In this document: positions 21,289-29,576 of the stretch, piece after piece
How the letters are laid out: every line of letters begins with the position of its first letter
How positions within the stretch are numbered: position 1 is the first letter of the stretch
The notes under the pieces: model-generated
Seen by the model: the letters and a program-made list of their open reading frames with translations, nothing else
Database searches by the model: none
What the model was told of the DNA's origin: nothing
Assembly (NCBI RefSeq): GCF_030010625.1
Contig: NZ_JASCXN010000050.1
Span: 1-36,525 of the forward strand
Source: Streptomyces sp. CC208A
Lineage (GTDB): Bacteria > Actinomycetota > Actinomycetes > Streptomycetales > Streptomycetaceae
Reading direction: 5' to 3'
DNA length: 36,525 nucleotides
Translations under genes and position numbers: made by a program

Positions 21289-24200
21289 ATGTCCTCAACT
21301 CCTGAGTTCCCCAGGCACGTCGTCACCGCCGTGCTCGTCACCCACGACGGAGCCCGCTGGCTGCCGGACGCGCTCTCCGGGCTGCTCGCCCAGGAGCGCC
21401 CGGTACAGAGCGTGATCGCCGCCGACACCGGCAGCGCCGACGACTCCGCGCAGCTCGTCGCCGACGCCGTCGGCGCCGACCGCGTCCTGCACCTCGCGCG
21501 CCGCACCGGCTTCGGCGCCGCCGTCGACGAGGCCGTCCGCACCGCGCCCGTGCTCGGACCCGAGGACCTGCCCTACCTCAAGCGCCCCAGCGGCTGGGAC
21601 CCCGTCAGCCGCACCTGGAACGACGAGGCGTACGACCTCCCCGAACTCCCGCACGGCGAGCCCGTCCAGTGGCTCTGGCTGCTGCACGACGACTGCGCCC
21701 CCGAGCCCGGCGCCCTCGCCGAACTCCTCCGCGTCGCCGACTCCGACGCGTACGCCGCCGTCATCGGCCCCAAGCTGCGCGGTTGGTACGACAGGAAGCA
21801 GCTCCTGGAGGCCGGTGTCAGCATCGCCCGCGGCGGGCGCCGCTGGACCGGCCTCGACCGCCGCGAGCAGGACCAGGGCCAGCACGACCAGATCCGCTCC
21901 GTCCTCTCCGTCTCCACCGCCGGCATGCTCGTCCGCCGCGACGTCTTCGAGGAGCTCGGCGGCTTCGACCGCCGCCTGCCCCTCATGCGCGACGACGTCG
22001 ACCTCTGCTGGCGCGCCCACGCCGCCGGCCACCGCGTCCTGATCGCCCCCGACGCCGTCCTGAGGCACGCCGAGGCCTCCGCCCGCGAGCGCCGCTCCGT
22101 CGACTGCGCCGGCCGTACGGCGGCCAGCCCGCACCGCGTCGACAAGGCCGCCGCCGTCTACACCCTGCTGGCCAACACCTCCGGCCGCGCCCTCCCGTAC
22201 GTCTTCCTCCGGCTCGTCCTCGGCACCCTGCTGCGCACCCTCGGCCTCCTCGTCGGCAAGGCCCCCGGCCAGGCCGTCGACGAGATCATGGGTCTGCTCG
22301 CCACCCTGCTGCGGCCCGAGAAGATCCTCGCCGCCCGCAAACGGCGGAAGAACCCCGCCGTCCCGCCGGGCGAACTCCGCCCCCTCTTCCCGCCGCCCGG
22401 CGCCACCGTCCGCGCCGCCGCCGAACAGCTCGTCTCCCACTTCGGCGGGGACGACTCCGACTCCGGCTCCCGCCACGGCGCCGTCGAGTCGGGCCCCGGC
22501 GGCGACGACGCCGACTTCCTGGAGATCGAGCAGTTCGCCCGCCTGAAGAAGATCGCCCGCAAACCCGGCCCGGTCCTCTTCGCGCTCCTCCTCGTCGTCT
22601 CCCTCGTCGCCTGCCGCAACCTCTTCGCCGGCGGCTCCCTCGCCGGCGGCGCCCTGCTGCCCGCCCCCGACACCGTCTCCGAACTGTGGGGCAAGTACGC
22701 GGACGCGTGGCACACCCTCGGCACCGGCGGCACCCAGAGCGCCCCGCCCCACCTCGGCATCCTCGCCGCGCTCTCGGTCCTCTTCCTCGGCTCCACCTCC
22801 ACCGCGCTGACCGTGCTGCTCGTCTGCTCGGTCCCGCTCGCCGGCTTCACCGCCTACCTCGCCGCCCGCGGCCTCGTCGGCTCCCGCCTCCTGCTCGCCT
22901 GGGGCGCGATCGCCTACGCCTTCCTGCCCGCCGTCACCGGCGCCCTCGCCACCGGCCGCCTCGGCACCGCGATCCTCGCGATCCTGCTTCCGCTGATCGC
23001 CCGCGCCGCCGTCACCGCCCACGGCTTCAACCGCCCCGACCGCGGCAGCTGGCGCGCCACCTGGGCCTACGCGCTGCTGCTCACCGTCACCACCGCGTTC
23101 ACCCCGGTCGTGTGGCCGCTCGCGGTCCTCCTCGGCCTCGGCGTCCTCGCCGTCCGCCGCGACGACCTCACCGCGTACGGGCTCCGCTTCCTCGCCGCCG
23201 TCGGCACCCCGGTCCTGGCCCTCGCGCCCTGGTCGCTCTCCCTCCTCACCGAGCCCTCCGCCTTCCTCCACGAGGCCGGGCTCGACCTGCGCACCGGCAC
23301 CGCCTCCGCCGTCGACCTGCTCGCGAGCAGCCCCGGCGGCCCCGGCACCACCGGCGGACTGCTCCTCCTCGGCCTGGTCCTCGCCGCGCTCGCCGCCCTC
23401 CTCCGCGAGGAGCGCCGCCTCGCCGTCCTCGCCGCCTGGACCGCCGCCCTCGCGGGCCTCCTCCTCGCCGCCCTGACCAACGGCGCCGACGGCACCGGCT
23501 GGGCCGGGCCCGCCACCCTCGTGTACGGCGCCGCCCTCATCGCCGCCGGCATGCTCGGCGCCGAGGGCGGCCGCACCCGCGTCGCCGCCCACGGCTTCGG
23601 CTGGCGCCAGCCCGTCGCCGCCCTCATCGCCCTCGCCTGCGCCCTCGGTCCCGCCGTCGCCGCCGTCGGCTGGATGATCGGCGGCGCCGACGGCCCGCTG
23701 ACCCGCCGCGACCCCGTCCAGGTCCCCGCCTTCGTCGCCGAGGAGAGCGGCCAGGCGGACCAGCCCCGCACCCTGGTGCTCTCCGGCAGCTCGCCCGGCG
23801 CGGTCGACTACGCCCTCGTCCGCGGCTCCGGCGCCCGCCTCGGCGACGCCGAGCTGACCGCCACCGCCGAGCCCGACCCCCGCCTCGACTCCGTCGTCGC
23901 CAAGCTCGTCGCCGGCTCCGGCGCCGACCAGACCCAGGAACTGAGCGCCTTCGCCATCCGGTACGTGCTCGTCAAGGACGGCTCGCCGCGCCGGATGAGC
24001 CGCGTCCTCGACACCACCCCCGGCCTCTCCCGGCTCAGCCAGCTCGACGGCGCCGCGCTCTGGCGGGTCGACCGCGAGATCGCCCGCGTGATGATCGTCC
24101 CGCCCGCCGCGAAGACCGGCGCCGGGGCGGAGGACGACACCGCCGCCAAGACCGTCCTCGTCCCGGCGGGCCCGGTCGAGGCCCACGCCGACATCCCCGC

Positions 24201-25011
24201 GGGACCGGCCGGCCGCGTCCTGCGCGTCGCCGACCGCGCCGACGAGGGCTGGACCGCCACCCTCGACGGCACCGCGCTCACCCCGACCACCGTCGACGGC
24301 TGGGCCCAGGGCTTCCAGCTCCCCGCCGGCGGCGGCCGCCTCGACCTCACCTACGACGAGCCGTTCACCCACACCGTCTGGATCTGGACCCAGCTCGGCC
24401 TCGCCGTCGTCCTCGTCGTCCTCGCCCTGCCCGGCCGCCGCCGCGAGATCGACGACGACCTCCCCGAGGAGGAGACGGTCATCCCGGCCCAGGCCACCGA
24501 CGGCGACGGCCGCCGCGCCCGCCGCCTCCGCGCCGCCGCCGAAGCCGAGGCCGCGACTGCCGCCGCCGAGGCCAGGACCGAGGACTGGCCCGAGGCCCCC
24601 GCCGCCGAACCCCCCGCCGAGCCCGCCCCCATCCCCGCCCAGCAGACCGGCGAGGCGGACGAGTGGGACACCGCGGGCCACGACCCGGCCTACGCCCAGC
24701 AGCCGTACGCCCAGGGCTACGACCAGCAGGGCTACCCGCAGGAGTACGCCGCCGACCCGTACCAGCAGCAGGCGTACGCGTACCCCCAGCAGGGCTACGA
24801 GACGGGCTACGACCAGCAGGGCTACCCCACCCAGGACGGCTACGGCGCCCAGGGCTACGACCAGAGCCAGGGCTACGACCAGAGCCAGGGCTACGACCCC
24901 CAGAACCCGCAGGCGTACGCCCCCCACGACGGCTACACCGGCTACGACTACGGGTACCCCCAGGGCCACGAGACGACCGAGCAGCGTCCCGACGGGAGCA
25001 GCAACCAGTGA
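21289..25011 (+). CDS. Giant glycosyltransferase family 2 / multi-pass membrane protein with Tyr/Gln-rich tail
   Basis: A 1240-residue protein. Residues 1-260 are a GT2 domain (VTAVLVTHDGARWLPDAL; HDDCAPEP at 133-140; acceptor motif RDDVDLCWR at 234-242). Residues about 300-770 contain many hydrophobic helices. An extracytoplasmic region of about 330 residues follows (from the GADGPLTRRD segment to DEPFTHT), resembling the soluble part of membrane sugar transferases. One further helix (about VWIWTQLGLAVVLVVLALPG) leads to a cytoplasmic acidic linker and a 90-residue tail of GYDQQGYPQ-type repeats. It probably makes or exports an envelope glycan; sugar and acceptor are unknown. ATG 21289 has GGAGGG 11 nt upstream. 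It overlaps the DUF5719 gene by 4 bp, so the two are co-translated. Similar large proteins follow whiB in other Streptomyces. Confidence 0.9.
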   Translation: MSSTPEFPRHVVTAVLVTHDGARWLPDALSGLLAQERPVQSVIAADTGSADDSAQLVADAVGADRVLHLARRTGFGAAVDEAVRTAPVLGPEDLPYLKRPSGWDPVSRTWNDEAYDLPELPHGEPVQWLWLLHDDCAPEPGALAELLRVADSDAYAAVIGPKLRGWYDRKQLLEAGVSIARGGRRWTGLDRREQDQGQHDQIRSVLSVSTAGMLVRRDVFEELGGFDRRLPLMRDDVDLCWRAHAAGHRVLIAPDAVLRHAEASARERRSVDCAGRTAASPHRVDKAAAVYTLLANTSGRALPYVFLRLVLGTLLRTLGLLVGKAPGQAVDEIMGLLATLLRPEKILAARKRRKNPAVPPGELRPLFPPPGATVRAAAEQLVSHFGGDDSDSGSRHGAVESGPGGDDADFLEIEQFARLKKIARKPGPVLFALLLVVSLVACRNLFAGGSLAGGALLPAPDTVSELWGKYADAWHTLGTGGTQSAPPHLGILAALSVLFLGSTSTALTVLLVCSVPLAGFTAYLAARGLVGSRLLLAWGAIAYAFLPAVTGALATGRLGTAILAILLPLIARAAVTAHGFNRPDRGSWRATWAYALLLTVTTAFTPVVWPLAVLLGLGVLAVRRDDLTAYGLRFLAAVGTPVLALAPWSLSLLTEPSAFLHEAGLDLRTGTASAVDLLASSPGGPGTTGGLLLLGLVLAALAALLREERRLAVLAAWTAALAGLLLAALTNGADGTGWAGPATLVYGAALIAAGMLGAEGGRTRVAAHGFGWRQPVAALIALACALGPAVAAVGWMIGGADGPLTRRDPVQVPAFVAEESGQADQPRTLVLSGSSPGAVDYALVRGSGARLGDAELTATAEPDPRLDSVVAKLVAGSGADQTQELSAFAIRYVLVKDGSPRRMSRVLDTTPGLSRLSQLDGAALWRVDREIARVMIVPPAAKTGAGAEDDTAAKTVLVPAGPVEAHADIPAGPAGRVLRVADRADEGWTATLDGTALTPTTVDGWAQGFQLPAGGGRLDLTYDEPFTHTVWIWTQLGLAVVLVVLALPGRRREIDDDLPEEETVIPAQATDGDGRRARRLRAAAEAEAATAAAEARTEDWPEAPAAEPPAEPAPIPAQQTGEADEWDTAGHDPAYAQQPYAQGYDQQGYPQEYAADPYQQQAYAYPQQGYETGYDQQGYPTQDGYGAQGYDQSQGYDQSQGYDPQNPQAYAPHDGYTGYDYGYPQGHETTEQRPDGSSNQ
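24694..24960 (+). repeat. Degenerate GYDQQGYPQ-coding repeats, including a perfect 18-bp duplication
   Basis: The 3' end of the glycosyltransferase gene encodes about ten copies of a Gly-Tyr-Asp/Pro-Gln unit. Within it GGCTACGACCAGAGCCAG occurs twice in tandem at 24853-24888, followed by a third partial copy. The repeat lies in the predicted cytoplasmic tail. Confidence 0.9.
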
Positions 25012-26543
25012 AGCGCACCACCCTCTCCCTGATCGCGGTCGCCACCGCCCTCGCCGCCGTCACCGGCTTCGCCGCGCTGACCGCCCCCGGCGAGCCCGCC
25101 GAGTCCGCCGCGGCCCCCGCCCCCCAGGCGGCCCGCCTCCCCGTCGAGCGCACCAGCCTGCTCTGCCCCGCCCCCAGCACCTCGGAGATCGCCGAGACGC
25201 TCACCACCTCGTACACCCCGCCCGGCGCCGCCGCCCCCGCCCCCACCGGCGACGGCACGGCCGCCAAGCCCACCGCCGTCCTCGGCGTCGCCGGGAACCC
25301 CCACGCCGCCGGCGGCACCGGGGGCAAGAAGGCCAAGGTCCCGAAGGCCCCCGCCTCCGTCACCGCCCCCGGCAAGCCCGTCGCCGACGAGACGAACGGC
25401 GCCGTCACCCACGGCCTCACCGGCACCGCCACCGGCACCCTCGCCCCCGGCTGGACCGTCCAGCAGACCACCCTCGTCACGGCCGGCGCCGCCCGCGGCC
25501 TCCTCGGCGTCACCTGCTCGGCCCCGGACACCGACTTCTGGTTCCCGGCCGCCTCCACCGCCAAGGGCCGCTCCGACTACATCCACCTGACCAACCCGGA
25601 CGACACCCTCGCCGTCGCCGACATCCAGCTGTACGGCCCCGAGGGCGAGCTGAAGACCTCCATCCCCGAGGGCGTCCAGGTCCCGCCGCGCTCCACCGTC
25701 CCCGTCCTCCTCGGCCCCCTCCTCTCCGTCGGCGCCCTGGAGAACCTGACGGCCCACGTCACCACCCGCAGCGGCCGGGTCGGCGCCGCCCTCGGCTCCG
25801 CCACCGACGGCGTCGGCAGCGACTGGCTCGCCGCCTCCGCCGACCCGGCGGCCCGCGCCCTGCTCCCGGGCATCCCGGCCGACGCCACCGGCGTCCGCCT
25901 CGTCGCCTTCGCCCCCGGAGACTCCGACGCCGACCTGAAGATCCAGCTGGTCACCCCGAACGGCACGATCGTCCCGGCCGCCGCCGAGTCCCTGCACGTC
26001 AAGGCCGGCATGACGGCCTCCGTCGACCTGCCCGACCTCACCCGGGGCGCCGCCGCCTCCCTGCTGCTCACCCCGAGCGACCCCAAGAAGCAGGTCCCCG
26101 TCGTGGCCGCGCTCCGGGTCGTCCGCGGCAAGGGCTCGGACCAGGAGCTGGCCTTCATCCCGGCCACGGCCCCCGTCACCGCCCGCGCCACCGTCGCCGA
26201 CAACCGCGCCAAGGGCACCGCCCTCACCCTCACGGCCCCCGGGGACGCGGCCGAGGTGAAGGTCACGGCCTCGGCCGGCACGGAGGGCGGCAGCCCCGCC
26301 ACCCGGACGGTCACCGTCAAGGCGGGCACCACGACCGTCCTCACCGACCTGGCCCCCAAGGGCATCAAGGGCTCCTACGCGATCACCGTCGAACCGGTCT
26401 CCGGCGGCCCCGTCCACGCGGCGCGGACGCTCACCGTCACCGAGGACGGCATCCCGATGTTCACCGTCCAGACCCTCGTCGACGACCGGGGCACGGTCCA
26501 GGTCCCGACGGCCCGCCAAGACCTGACGATCCTCGACGACTGA
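25008..26543 (+). CDS. DUF5719 family exported/membrane-anchored protein
   Basis: A 511-residue protein starting at GTG 25008, which overlaps the glycosyltransferase stop (GTGA). Residues 4-25 (TTLSLIAVATALAAVTGFAALT) are a signal peptide or N-terminal anchor. A Pro/Ala/Gly-rich linker (about 30-140) precedes a beta-rich extracytoplasmic region with repeated strands such as YIHLTNPDDTLAVADIQLYGPEG and GVRLVAFAPGDSDADLKIQLVTPNGT. No catalytic motif is visible. Three Cys are seen (LLCPAP, VTCSAP and none later). Overlap with the glycosyltransferase implies a joint role, perhaps as an extracytoplasmic partner of the same glycan-making complex; this is inferred from gene order. Only 33 bp separate its stop from the converging metallopeptidase. 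Confidence 0.85.
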   Translation: MKRTTLSLIAVATALAAVTGFAALTAPGEPAESAAAPAPQAARLPVERTSLLCPAPSTSEIAETLTTSYTPPGAAAPAPTGDGTAAKPTAVLGVAGNPHAAGGTGGKKAKVPKAPASVTAPGKPVADETNGAVTHGLTGTATGTLAPGWTVQQTTLVTAGAARGLLGVTCSAPDTDFWFPAASTAKGRSDYIHLTNPDDTLAVADIQLYGPEGELKTSIPEGVQVPPRSTVPVLLGPLLSVGALENLTAHVTTRSGRVGAALGSATDGVGSDWLAASADPAARALLPGIPADATGVRLVAFAPGDSDADLKIQLVTPNGTIVPAAAESLHVKAGMTASVDLPDLTRGAAASLLLTPSDPKKQVPVVAALRVVRGKGSDQELAFIPATAPVTARATVADNRAKGTALTLTAPGDAAEVKVTASAGTEGGSPATRTVTVKAGTTTVLTDLAPKGIKGSYAITVEPVSGGPVHAARTLTVTEDGIPMFTVQTLVDDRGTVQVPTARQDLTILDD

Positions 26544-26562
26544 GCACCGCCGAGCACCGTCA

Positions 26563-26594
26563 CCGGTACGGGGGGCTCAGTCCTGCCCGTACCG
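26563..26594. terminator. Bidirectional hairpin overlapping the end of the metallopeptidase gene
   Basis: CCGGTACGGG (26563-26572) pairs perfectly with CCCGTACCGG (26585-26594). The right arm lies inside the last codons of the minus-strand metallopeptidase gene, so the terminator is partly coding. Confidence 0.7.
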
Positions 26595-27041
26595 GGGGTC
26601 GACGGACTCGGGGGAGAGGCCGAGCAGTTCGGCGACCTGCTCCACCACGACCTCGTGGACCAGCGCCGCCCGCTCGTCCCGGGTCTTGGACCGGATCTCG
26701 ACAGGACGCCGGTAGACGACCACCCGCGCGGGCTCCCGCTTCGCCGCCGGCACCGAACCGCCCAGCGGCACCGTCTCGCCGGAGACCGCCGGAGGCACCT
26801 CCATGACCATGAAGTCGACGTCCTGGAGCTGCGGCCACCGCCGCTCAAGGCGCTCCACCGAGTCCAGGACCAGATCGCGGAAGGTGTCCGCCCGGCTCAC
26901 GGACAGCGGGACCTGCGGCGGTGCCAGCGGTCCCCGCATCCCGCGGCCGTGCCGGTCACGGCGGCGTACCCGCGGCTCGGCCGGCGACTCCCCGGAGCTC
27001 CGCGGGGGGCCCGGCGTCCCGGGCGGCACAGGAGTGTCCAT
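26577..27041 (-). CDS. Metallopeptidase-like protein (zincin_1 / PF06262 type)
   Basis: A 154-residue protein. The first 45 residues are basic and Pro-rich (RVRRRDRHGRGMRGPLAPP). The rest is the compact fold of minimal zinc metallopeptidases (FRDLVLDSVERLERRWPQL; DVDFMVMEVPP; ARVVVYRRPVEIR; ALVHEVVVEQVAELLGL). At the active site it reads HEVVVEQ (His129-Glu130) rather than HExxH, so the third metal ligand is replaced by Glu-Gln. Whether it cuts peptides is uncertain. No signal peptide is seen. ATG 27041 is used; the frame is open further upstream without family-like sequence, and a GTG immediately before is an alternative. It is divergent from the DUF3499 gene. The same gene pair lies next to manB in mycobacteria, as I recall. 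Confidence 0.85.
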   Translation of the reverse strand: MDTPVPPGTPGPPRSSGESPAEPRVRRRDRHGRGMRGPLAPPQVPLSVSRADTFRDLVLDSVERLERRWPQLQDVDFMVMEVPPAVSGETVPLGGSVPAAKREPARVVVYRRPVEIRSKTRDERAALVHEVVVEQVAELLGLSPESVDPRYGQD

Positions 27042-27391
27042 CACTGACGCAGCGTAACTCTCCTGGGTCACTCCGCACCGTGGCGTGTCCTCGCCGATCG
27101 GCGCGTCCCGCCCCACCCGCATCCCCTCGCCCTGTCGAAACCTGAACATTCCGGCCGCTCCGGAGCACGATTCGACAGCCGCCCAGGATCGGCCATCTGG
27201 CCGCACCTGACCGGATTTCACCCCCAAGCTGTCCGGATCGCCCCCTATCCCACCCCCCTTGCGCCCCCTCCCGCGCAGGTCAGAACGGGCACCACTCGAA
27301 GGGGGGTGTCCGACGTCACACCGCGACACGGTGGAGTGACCTGGGGGAGAGTCGTCGCGGCCCGCTCAAGAGTGCGGTACCGTCCAACGTC
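27042..27391. other. 350-bp divergent intergenic region
   Basis: This gap between the metallopeptidase and DUF3499 genes holds no credible gene. It carries their promoters. The stretch 27130-27230 is slightly AT-richer. Near the right end, TACCGT (27378-27383) is 8 nt before the DUF3499 GTG. I see no clear -35 and no strong operator. Confidence 0.4.
27378..27383 (+). promoter_or_regulatory. -10-like element of the DUF3499 gene
   Basis: TACCGT ends 8 nt before GTG 27392 and no ribosome-binding site is present, which indicates a leaderless transcript. Confidence 0.35.
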
Positions 27392-27775
27392 GTGAGCCCT
27401 GTACGTCGCTGTTCGCGCACCGCGTGCGGCCGCCCTGCCGTCGCGACACTGACGTACGTCTATGCCGACTCGACCGCGGTCCTCGGCCCGCTCGCCACCT
27501 ACGCCGAGCCCCACTGCTACGACCTGTGCGCCGAGCACAGCGAGCGCCTCACCGCCCCGCGCGGCTGGGAGGTCGTGCGGCTCTCCGACGGTTCCGCCCC
27601 CACCCGCCCCAGCGGCGACGACCTCGAAGCCCTGGCCAACGCGGTCCGGGAAGCGGCCCGCCCCCAGGAGCGCGCCGCCGAGGCCGGCGGCAAGCCCGGC
27701 ACGGGCCGGAGCGGCGACCCCATGGAGATCGGCCGCCGAGGCCACCTCCGGGTGCTCCGTTCCCCCGACAACTGA
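27392..27775 (+). CDS. DUF3499 family protein with a zinc-ribbon-like Cys set
   Basis: A 127-residue actinobacterial protein of unknown function. Cys7, Cys12, Cys42, Cys46 and His49 (RRCSRTACGRPAVATLTYVY ... PHCYDLCAEH) form an apparent metal-binding site like the zinc ribbons that bind nucleic acid or proteins. The central part contains the conserved LTAPRGWEVVRL segment. The C-terminal half is charged and probably disordered. GTG 27392 starts the conserved sequence directly. It precedes manB on the same strand with 149 bp between. It is a regular neighbour of manB across actinobacteria; no mechanism can be assigned. Confidence 0.85.
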   Translation: MSPVRRCSRTACGRPAVATLTYVYADSTAVLGPLATYAEPHCYDLCAEHSERLTAPRGWEVVRLSDGSAPTRPSGDDLEALANAVREAARPQERAAEAGGKPGTGRSGDPMEIGRRGHLRVLRSPDN

Positions 27776-27863
27776 CGCCGACGACCGAGCCGGCCCCGGC
27801 ATCGGCCGACCGACCCGGGGACCCGATCCGGCCACCGCCGCTCTGCCCGCCCCCCGCCCCGGG

Positions 27864-27869
27864 TAGTTT
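27864..27869 (+). promoter_or_regulatory. Candidate -10 of manB
   Basis: TAGTTT lies 55 bp before the manB start in a C-rich stretch, with no convincing -35. The predicted start near 27876 leaves room for the strong ribosome-binding site at 27911. Confidence 0.35.
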
Positions 27870-27924
27870 GGGCGTTCCGCACACGCGCCGCACACGCGTG
27901 CCGAGAACTCAGGAGGGTGGATCC

Positions 27925-29292
27925 GTGACTGCCGATCTGTCGCAGATCGTGAAGGCGTACGACGTCCGCGGGGTGGTCCCGGACCAGTGGGACGAGGAGC
28001 TCGCCGAACTCTTCGGCGCCGCCTTCGTCCGCGTGACGGACGCCGACGCGATCGTCGTCGGCCACGACATGCGCCCCTCGTCGCCCGGCCTCGCCGACGC
28101 CTTCGCGCGCGGCGCGGCCCGCCTCGGCGCCGACGTCACCCTCATCGGGCTGTGCTCCACCGACCAGCTGTACTTCGCCTCCGGCAGCCTCGGCCTGCCC
28201 GGCGCGATGTTCACCGCCTCGCACAACCCGGCCCAGTACAACGGCATCAAGATGTGCCGCGCGGGCGCGGCCCCGGTCGGCCAGGACACCGGTCTCGCCG
28301 ACATCCGCGCCCTCGTCGAGCAGTGGTCGGAGCAGGGCGCCCCCGAGGCCGCCGCCACCCCCGGCACGGTCACCGGCCGGGAGACCCTCGCCGACTACGC
28401 CGCCCACCTCAAGGGGCTGGTCGACCTCACCGCGATCCGCCCCCTGAAGGTCGTCGTCGACGCCGGCAACGGCATGGGCGGCCACACCGTCCCCACCGTC
28501 TTCGGCGGCCTCCCGCTCGACCTCGTCCCGATGTACTTCGAGCTGGACGGCACCTTCCCGAACCACGAGGCCAACCCCCTCGACCCGAAGAACATCGTCG
28601 ACCTCCAGGCCCGCGTCCGCGCCGAGGGCGCCGACCTCGGCCTCGCCTTCGACGGCGACGCCGACCGCTGCTTCGTCGTCGACGAGCGCGGCGAGCCGGT
28701 CTCCCCGTCCGCGATCACCGCCCTGGTCGCGGCCCGCGAGCTGGCCAAGACCCCCGGCGGAACGGTCATCCACAACCTGATCACCTCCTGGTCGGTGCCC
28801 GAGGTCGTCCGCGAGAACGGCGGCACCCCCGTCCGCACCCGGGTCGGCCACTCCTTCATCAAGGAGGAGATGGCGAGGACTGGCGCGATCTTCGGCGGCG
28901 AGCACTCGGCGCACTACTACTTCAAGGACTTCTGGAACGCCGACACCGGCATGCTCGCCGCCCTCCACGTCCTCGCCGCCCTCGGCGGCCAGGAGGGCCC
29001 GCTGTCCGCCCTGGTGGCCGCGTACGACCGCTACACCGGCTCCGGCGAGATCAACTCCACGGTGGCCGACCAGGCCGCCAGGACGGCCGAGATCAAGGCC
29101 GTCTACGAGAACGGCGACGGCATCACCCTCGACGAGCTCGACGGCCTCACCGTCACCTCCGCCGACTGGTGGTTCAACCTCCGTCCCTCCAACACCGAGC
29201 CGCTGCTCCGCCTCAACGTCGAGGCCCGCGACGAGGCCACCATGGCCAAGGTCCGCGACGAGGTCCTCGCCCTCGTCCGCGCCACCGCCTGA
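27925..29292 (+). CDS. manB: Phosphomannomutase / phosphoglucomutase
   Basis: A 455-residue alpha-D-phosphohexomutase that interconverts mannose-6-P and mannose-1-P (and often the glucose equivalents). All four signature loops are intact: TASHNP with phosphoserine Ser99 (97-102), the metal loop DGDADR (243-248), the sugar loop GGEHSAH (324-330) and the phosphate loop RPSNTEP (420-426). GTG 27925 has a very strong AGGAGGGTGG ribosome-binding site about 6-8 nt upstream. Together with the nucleotidyltransferase at 15027 and manA at 31627, it completes a route from fructose-6-P to GDP-mannose. A weak GC hairpin (29293-29312) separates it from the Trm112-like gene. Confidence 0.95.
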   Translation: MTADLSQIVKAYDVRGVVPDQWDEELAELFGAAFVRVTDADAIVVGHDMRPSSPGLADAFARGAARLGADVTLIGLCSTDQLYFASGSLGLPGAMFTASHNPAQYNGIKMCRAGAAPVGQDTGLADIRALVEQWSEQGAPEAAATPGTVTGRETLADYAAHLKGLVDLTAIRPLKVVVDAGNGMGGHTVPTVFGGLPLDLVPMYFELDGTFPNHEANPLDPKNIVDLQARVRAEGADLGLAFDGDADRCFVVDERGEPVSPSAITALVAARELAKTPGGTVIHNLITSWSVPEVVRENGGTPVRTRVGHSFIKEEMARTGAIFGGEHSAHYYFKDFWNADTGMLAALHVLAALGGQEGPLSALVAAYDRYTGSGEINSTVADQAARTAEIKAVYENGDGITLDELDGLTVTSADWWFNLRPSNTEPLLRLNVEARDEATMAKVRDEVLALVRATA

Positions 29293-29312
29293 CCCCCCGG
29301 ACCGGCGGGGGG
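29293..29312 (+). terminator. Weak GC hairpin after manB
   Basis: CCCCCC and GGGGGG flank a partly paired CGG/CCG core immediately after the manB stop. It may attenuate read-through into the Trm112-like gene. TAGGCT (29351-29356) could be a separate promoter -10. Confidence 0.35.
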
Positions 29313-29393
29313 CCGCCGCTCGCCGAGCCGCGACTCCCCGCCCCCGGCGGTAGGCTGACCAGCACCAATCACTTGGTACGAAGGGACACCCCC

Positions 29394-29576
29394 ATGCCGC
29401 TCGAAGCCGGCCTCCTGGAGATCCTGGCCTGCCCGGCCTGCCACGCTCCGCTGAACGACCGCACGGCGGACGAGACCCCCGAGCTGGTCTGCACGTCCCC
29501 CGACTGCGGCCTCGCCTACCCCGTACGCGACGGAATCCCGGTCCTCCTCGTCGACGAGGCCCGCCGCCCCGCCTGA
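29394..29576 (+). CDS. Trm112-like zinc-ribbon protein
   Basis: A 60-residue protein of the Trm112/YcaR family. Cys13, Cys16, Cys33 and Cys38 (LACPACHAPL ... LVCTSPDCGLAYPVRDGIPVLL) make up the zinc ribbon, and the ending YPVRDGIPVLL is the family hallmark. Eukaryotic and archaeal Trm112 activates methyltransferases; in bacteria the partner is unclear. ATG 29394 lies downstream of GAAGGG (about 12 nt). It is placed between manB and the SIS protein, an order kept in many actinobacteria, and a long non-coding repeat field follows it. Confidence 0.9.
   Translation: MPLEAGLLEILACPACHAPLNDRTADETPELVCTSPDCGLAYPVRDGIPVLLVDEARRPA

Noticed and set aside
21270..21300. A tRNA-like string (GGGCCCGTAGCTCGAT)
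   Set aside because: No cloverleaf, T-loop or acceptor pairing follows; it is the leader of the glycosyltransferase gene.
24694..24960. CRISPR-like direct repeats
   Set aside because: The repeats are in-frame codons of the Gly-Tyr-Asp-Gln tail, without unique spacers and without cas genes.
21295..24969. A 1224-aa minus-strand open frame rich in Gly, Ala, Glu and Val
   Set aside because: It is the exact shadow of the glycosyltransferase gene, with biased composition and no ribosome-binding site.
21669..26543. An Arg/Pro-rich 1624-aa plus-strand frame
   Set aside because: Its first part is an out-of-frame reading of the glycosyltransferase. Only the part after 25008 is real (DUF5719).
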